Assembly: GCA_025360235.1 (NCBI GenBank)
Contig: JANYCO010000014.1
Coordinates: 1-6,691 of the forward strand
From: Cytophagales bacterium
GTDB lineage: Bacteria; Bacteroidota; Bacteroidia; Cytophagales; Cytophagaceae
DNA length: 6,691 nt
Reading direction: 5' to 3'
This document shows positions 4,837-6,691 of the stretch, in pieces (positions within the stretch are counted from its first letter, which is position 1; every line of letters starts with the position of its first letter). The notes under the pieces are model-generated. The model saw only the letters and a program-made list of their open reading frames with translations. It did no database searches and was not told where the DNA came from. The position numbers were made by a program, and so were the translations under genes.

Positions 4837-6691
4837 TTAATAAGCGTGTTGAACAATTATTCTTTTAATAAAAGTGGCGTCATTTATCTTTATTTCTACC
4901 AAATAAAGCCCATTAGAAAGAGAAGAAACATTAATACTTTTTTCTTCTTCGTATGGGTTAAATGTTCTGAACTGTAATTTCTGTCCCATTACATCATACA
5001 ATGAAATTTCTGATACTTTACCTTGTATTTTCAAAACATCATCTGAAGGAACAGGATACAATACAAATTCCAAATCCGATTCTGGCTCAACGATTGGGGT
5101 TACCAATATTTGACCTTTACTAAATACTGGCCGGATCATCATACTCCCTTTCACATACCCAGGTTGACCGTTGTATACATTCCATGATGAGCCATTCAAA
5201 TTAAAATAAACTTTATCCGAGTGATCATAATTTCTATCATAACCTACGGTGAGCAGGTCTACAAAATTTTGTTGGTAACCAACGTATACATTCTTTCCTG
5301 CTGCTATTATAATGGGGCTTGAAAGTTTATAGCGAATAAATCCTCCGTATTTCACTGAAACCGATTGCTGCCTTACCAGCACTTTTTTATCGTTCCAAAC
5401 AGAAAGCAAAATAGTACGGCCATTCATATTCGGTCCTTTACTGCGGGTGAAGTAAATATCTATATATCTTAACGTATCCTGAATTTTTGTAGTAAATCTA
5501 TTCGCTACTTTAGCACCTATTTGATTGGCCGCTACACCCCACTCAGGAGTACCATCATCATATGCATAATAATCCCATAGAATAGTAGAGGTTTGACAAG
5601 TGTTATTGTATGCATGTAAAATATTAGTTGTATCATTCAACCCAACATAATATTTAGTATCTACTTTCATTGGGAGGGATTGATTTTTGAGACTGTCTAA
5701 CGGAAGACTACATTTATCCTGGTAGGTGAGAATATTATTTCCGGTGGCATGTACTGATGCAGTGTCTTTATAAAAATAGTTGTATGCTCCTGCATTAGTA
5801 GAAACAAAACATATCCCTTGTATAAACTGATTGGTGGTAAGATTTCGGTCAAGATTGTTCGTGGTAAAATTTAATATTCCAATCTCATTAGACTTATCAG
5901 CAAAATATTGACCATAGGGCATCGCCGTATAATTTTTTAGAAAACTTACGGAAGCATTTCCTATCGTCATATCAAAAATTCTGGAATCAGAATCATTTCT
6001 ATTTTTATTAAGATAGATATAATCTACATTCCAAATATCATATGGACCGGATAATCTACCAAAAGACCGAAACCGAAATTGAAAATTATCAAATAAATAT
6101 TTCGGATCCGTAATTTGAATAACACTAAATTTAAATGTATCCATATAGGTAATATTACCACCGATGGATTGTACAATATTCCATACACCAGAAGTGTCTT
6201 TAAACTGTAATTCGAGCAGATCATTCGTTTCGGGATTATCGCCCACTCCTGTATGTTGCCAATAAAAACTAAAATGTACGCTGTCAGAAGCTATCAAATT
6301 ACTCAAATCTATAGGATGAGAAACAAGGCTATCTCCATATCCTGTAGCCAGAACATTCACTGTATTGTATGGAACTCCGTTTGACATTAATCCATCAAAG
6401 GTAGCAACATTAAAACTTACCGGATTAATTGGAAACCTATTGTTTATATAAGTATTTCCAAAGGATCTCCATTTTAAACTATCCAATTGTGTGGAGTAAC
6501 TATTATTCATCAAACGCCAGAAAGCATTTTTATAAATAGCATTGGTTGCAAAAACTTTCATTGGAGTGGTTAATGCAACATTTGTATCAATCAAAAATTC
6601 ATTGGTTGCATTTTTTTTGATGTACCATTTTTTTCTGCTCAACGTATCAGAAAGTGTTAAAGGTACAGGGCTCTCAAAACCAACAAAAATA
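4837..6691 (-). CDS. Secreted beta-sandwich protein with T9SS C-terminal sorting domain (5' end outside window)
   Basis: The frame is open from the right edge to the TAA at 4837-4839, giving 617 visible residues, so the true start lies beyond the window. A TTG at 6640-6642 is an internal leucine, preceded in frame by FVGFESPVPLTLSDT. Numbering from the edge, residues about 93-226 form a lectin-like jelly-roll region of a kind seen in Bacteroidota secreted proteins (TFDGLMSNGVPYN, then FQFRFRSFGRLSGPYDIW, then VDYIYLNKNR). Residues about 374-523 form a second beta-sandwich, from YYAYDDGTPEWG to GSMMIRPVFSK. Residues about 540-617 match the T9SS sorting domain: LYPVPSDD, ISLYDVMGQKL, then SLSNGLYLVEI and FIKRIIVQ. 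The domain normally directs export through the outer membrane by the Por/Gld machinery, followed by cleavage and often surface attachment. The usual Pro-Asn-Pro is Pro-Val-Pro here. No catalytic motif is recognised, so binding or adhesion is a guess. Confidence 0.87.
   Translation of the reverse strand, partial: IFVGFESPVPLTLSDTLSRKKWYIKKNATNEFLIDTNVALTTPMKVFATNAIYKNAFWRLMNNSYSTQLDSLKWRSFGNTYINNRFPINPVSFNVATFDGLMSNGVPYNTVNVLATGYGDSLVSHPIDLSNLIASDSVHFSFYWQHTGVGDNPETNDLLELQFKDTSGVWNIVQSIGGNITYMDTFKFSVIQITDPKYLFDNFQFRFRSFGRLSGPYDIWNVDYIYLNKNRNDSDSRIFDMTIGNASVSFLKNYTAMPYGQYFADKSNEIGILNFTTNNLDRNLTTNQFIQGICFVSTNAGAYNYFYKDTASVHATGNNILTYQDKCSLPLDSLKNQSLPMKVDTKYYVGLNDTTNILHAYNNTCQTSTILWDYYAYDDGTPEWGVAANQIGAKVANRFTTKIQDTLRYIDIYFTRSKGPNMNGRTILLSVWNDKKVLVRQQSVSVKYGGFIRYKLSSPIIIAAGKNVYVGYQQNFVDLLTVGYDRNYDHSDKVYFNLNGSSWNVYNGQPGYVKGSMMIRPVFSKGQILVTPIVEPESDLEFVLYPVPSDDVLKIQGKVSEISLYDVMGQKLQFRTFNPYEEEKSINVSSLSNGLYLVEIKINDATFIKRIIVQHAY

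Noticed and set aside
4832..4845. Perfect palindrome GCTTATTAATAAGC over the stop codon of the T9SS-protein gene
   Set aside because: It has no room for a stable loop, is mostly A-T, and the nearest T-run on the leftward strand is about 20 bases further on, so it is a poor terminator. It could be an operator, but nothing supports that.
6640..6642. TTG as the start of the T9SS protein
   Set aside because: The frame stays open to the window edge with residues of the same character (FVGFESPVPLTLSDT), there is no signal peptide after the TTG, and a T9SS cargo needs one.

Overview
The window looks like chromosomal DNA of a Bacteroidota bacterium. It is AT-rich by eye and has no Shine-Dalgarno-like sequence before its starts. 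It encodes lineage-typical envelope proteins: a head-GIN (DUF2807) lipoprotein, a TonB-dependent receptor with an N-terminal carboxypeptidase-regulatory-like domain, and a secreted protein with a type IX secretion (T9SS) C-terminal sorting domain. Its soluble PAS histidine kinase has the SHNLRGP-type H-box. I cannot name a genus.

Layout: the left half is transcribed rightward. It holds the 3' end of an outer-membrane beta-barrel gene (1-237), a head-GIN lipoprotein gene (323-1051) and a TonB-dependent receptor gene (1116-3512). The gaps are 85 and 64 bases, so they may share a transcript. The right half is transcribed leftward. It holds a T9SS-exported beta-sandwich protein that runs off the right edge (4837-6691) and, 74 bases downstream of it, a PAS histidine kinase (3548-4762). 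The two blocks converge at 3513-3547, where one near-perfect palindrome (3516-3559) can act as terminator for both. Its right arm also encodes the last three residues and the stop codon of the kinase.

How the genes fit together: the rightward block is an envelope cluster of barrel, lipoprotein and energised importer; its substrate cannot be read from the sequence. The kinase has no membrane segment and no response regulator in view, so it is probably a cytoplasmic orphan sensor. The T9SS protein is a secreted or surface-attached product. No RNA gene, CRISPR array, insertion sequence or phage gene is visible, and no stretch over 300 bases lacks a gene. I see no convincing evidence of an undescribed multi-gene system. 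The strongest leads are the palindrome that doubles as kinase 3' coding sequence, the two-rung internal duplication in the head-GIN protein, and the uncertain start of the kinase.
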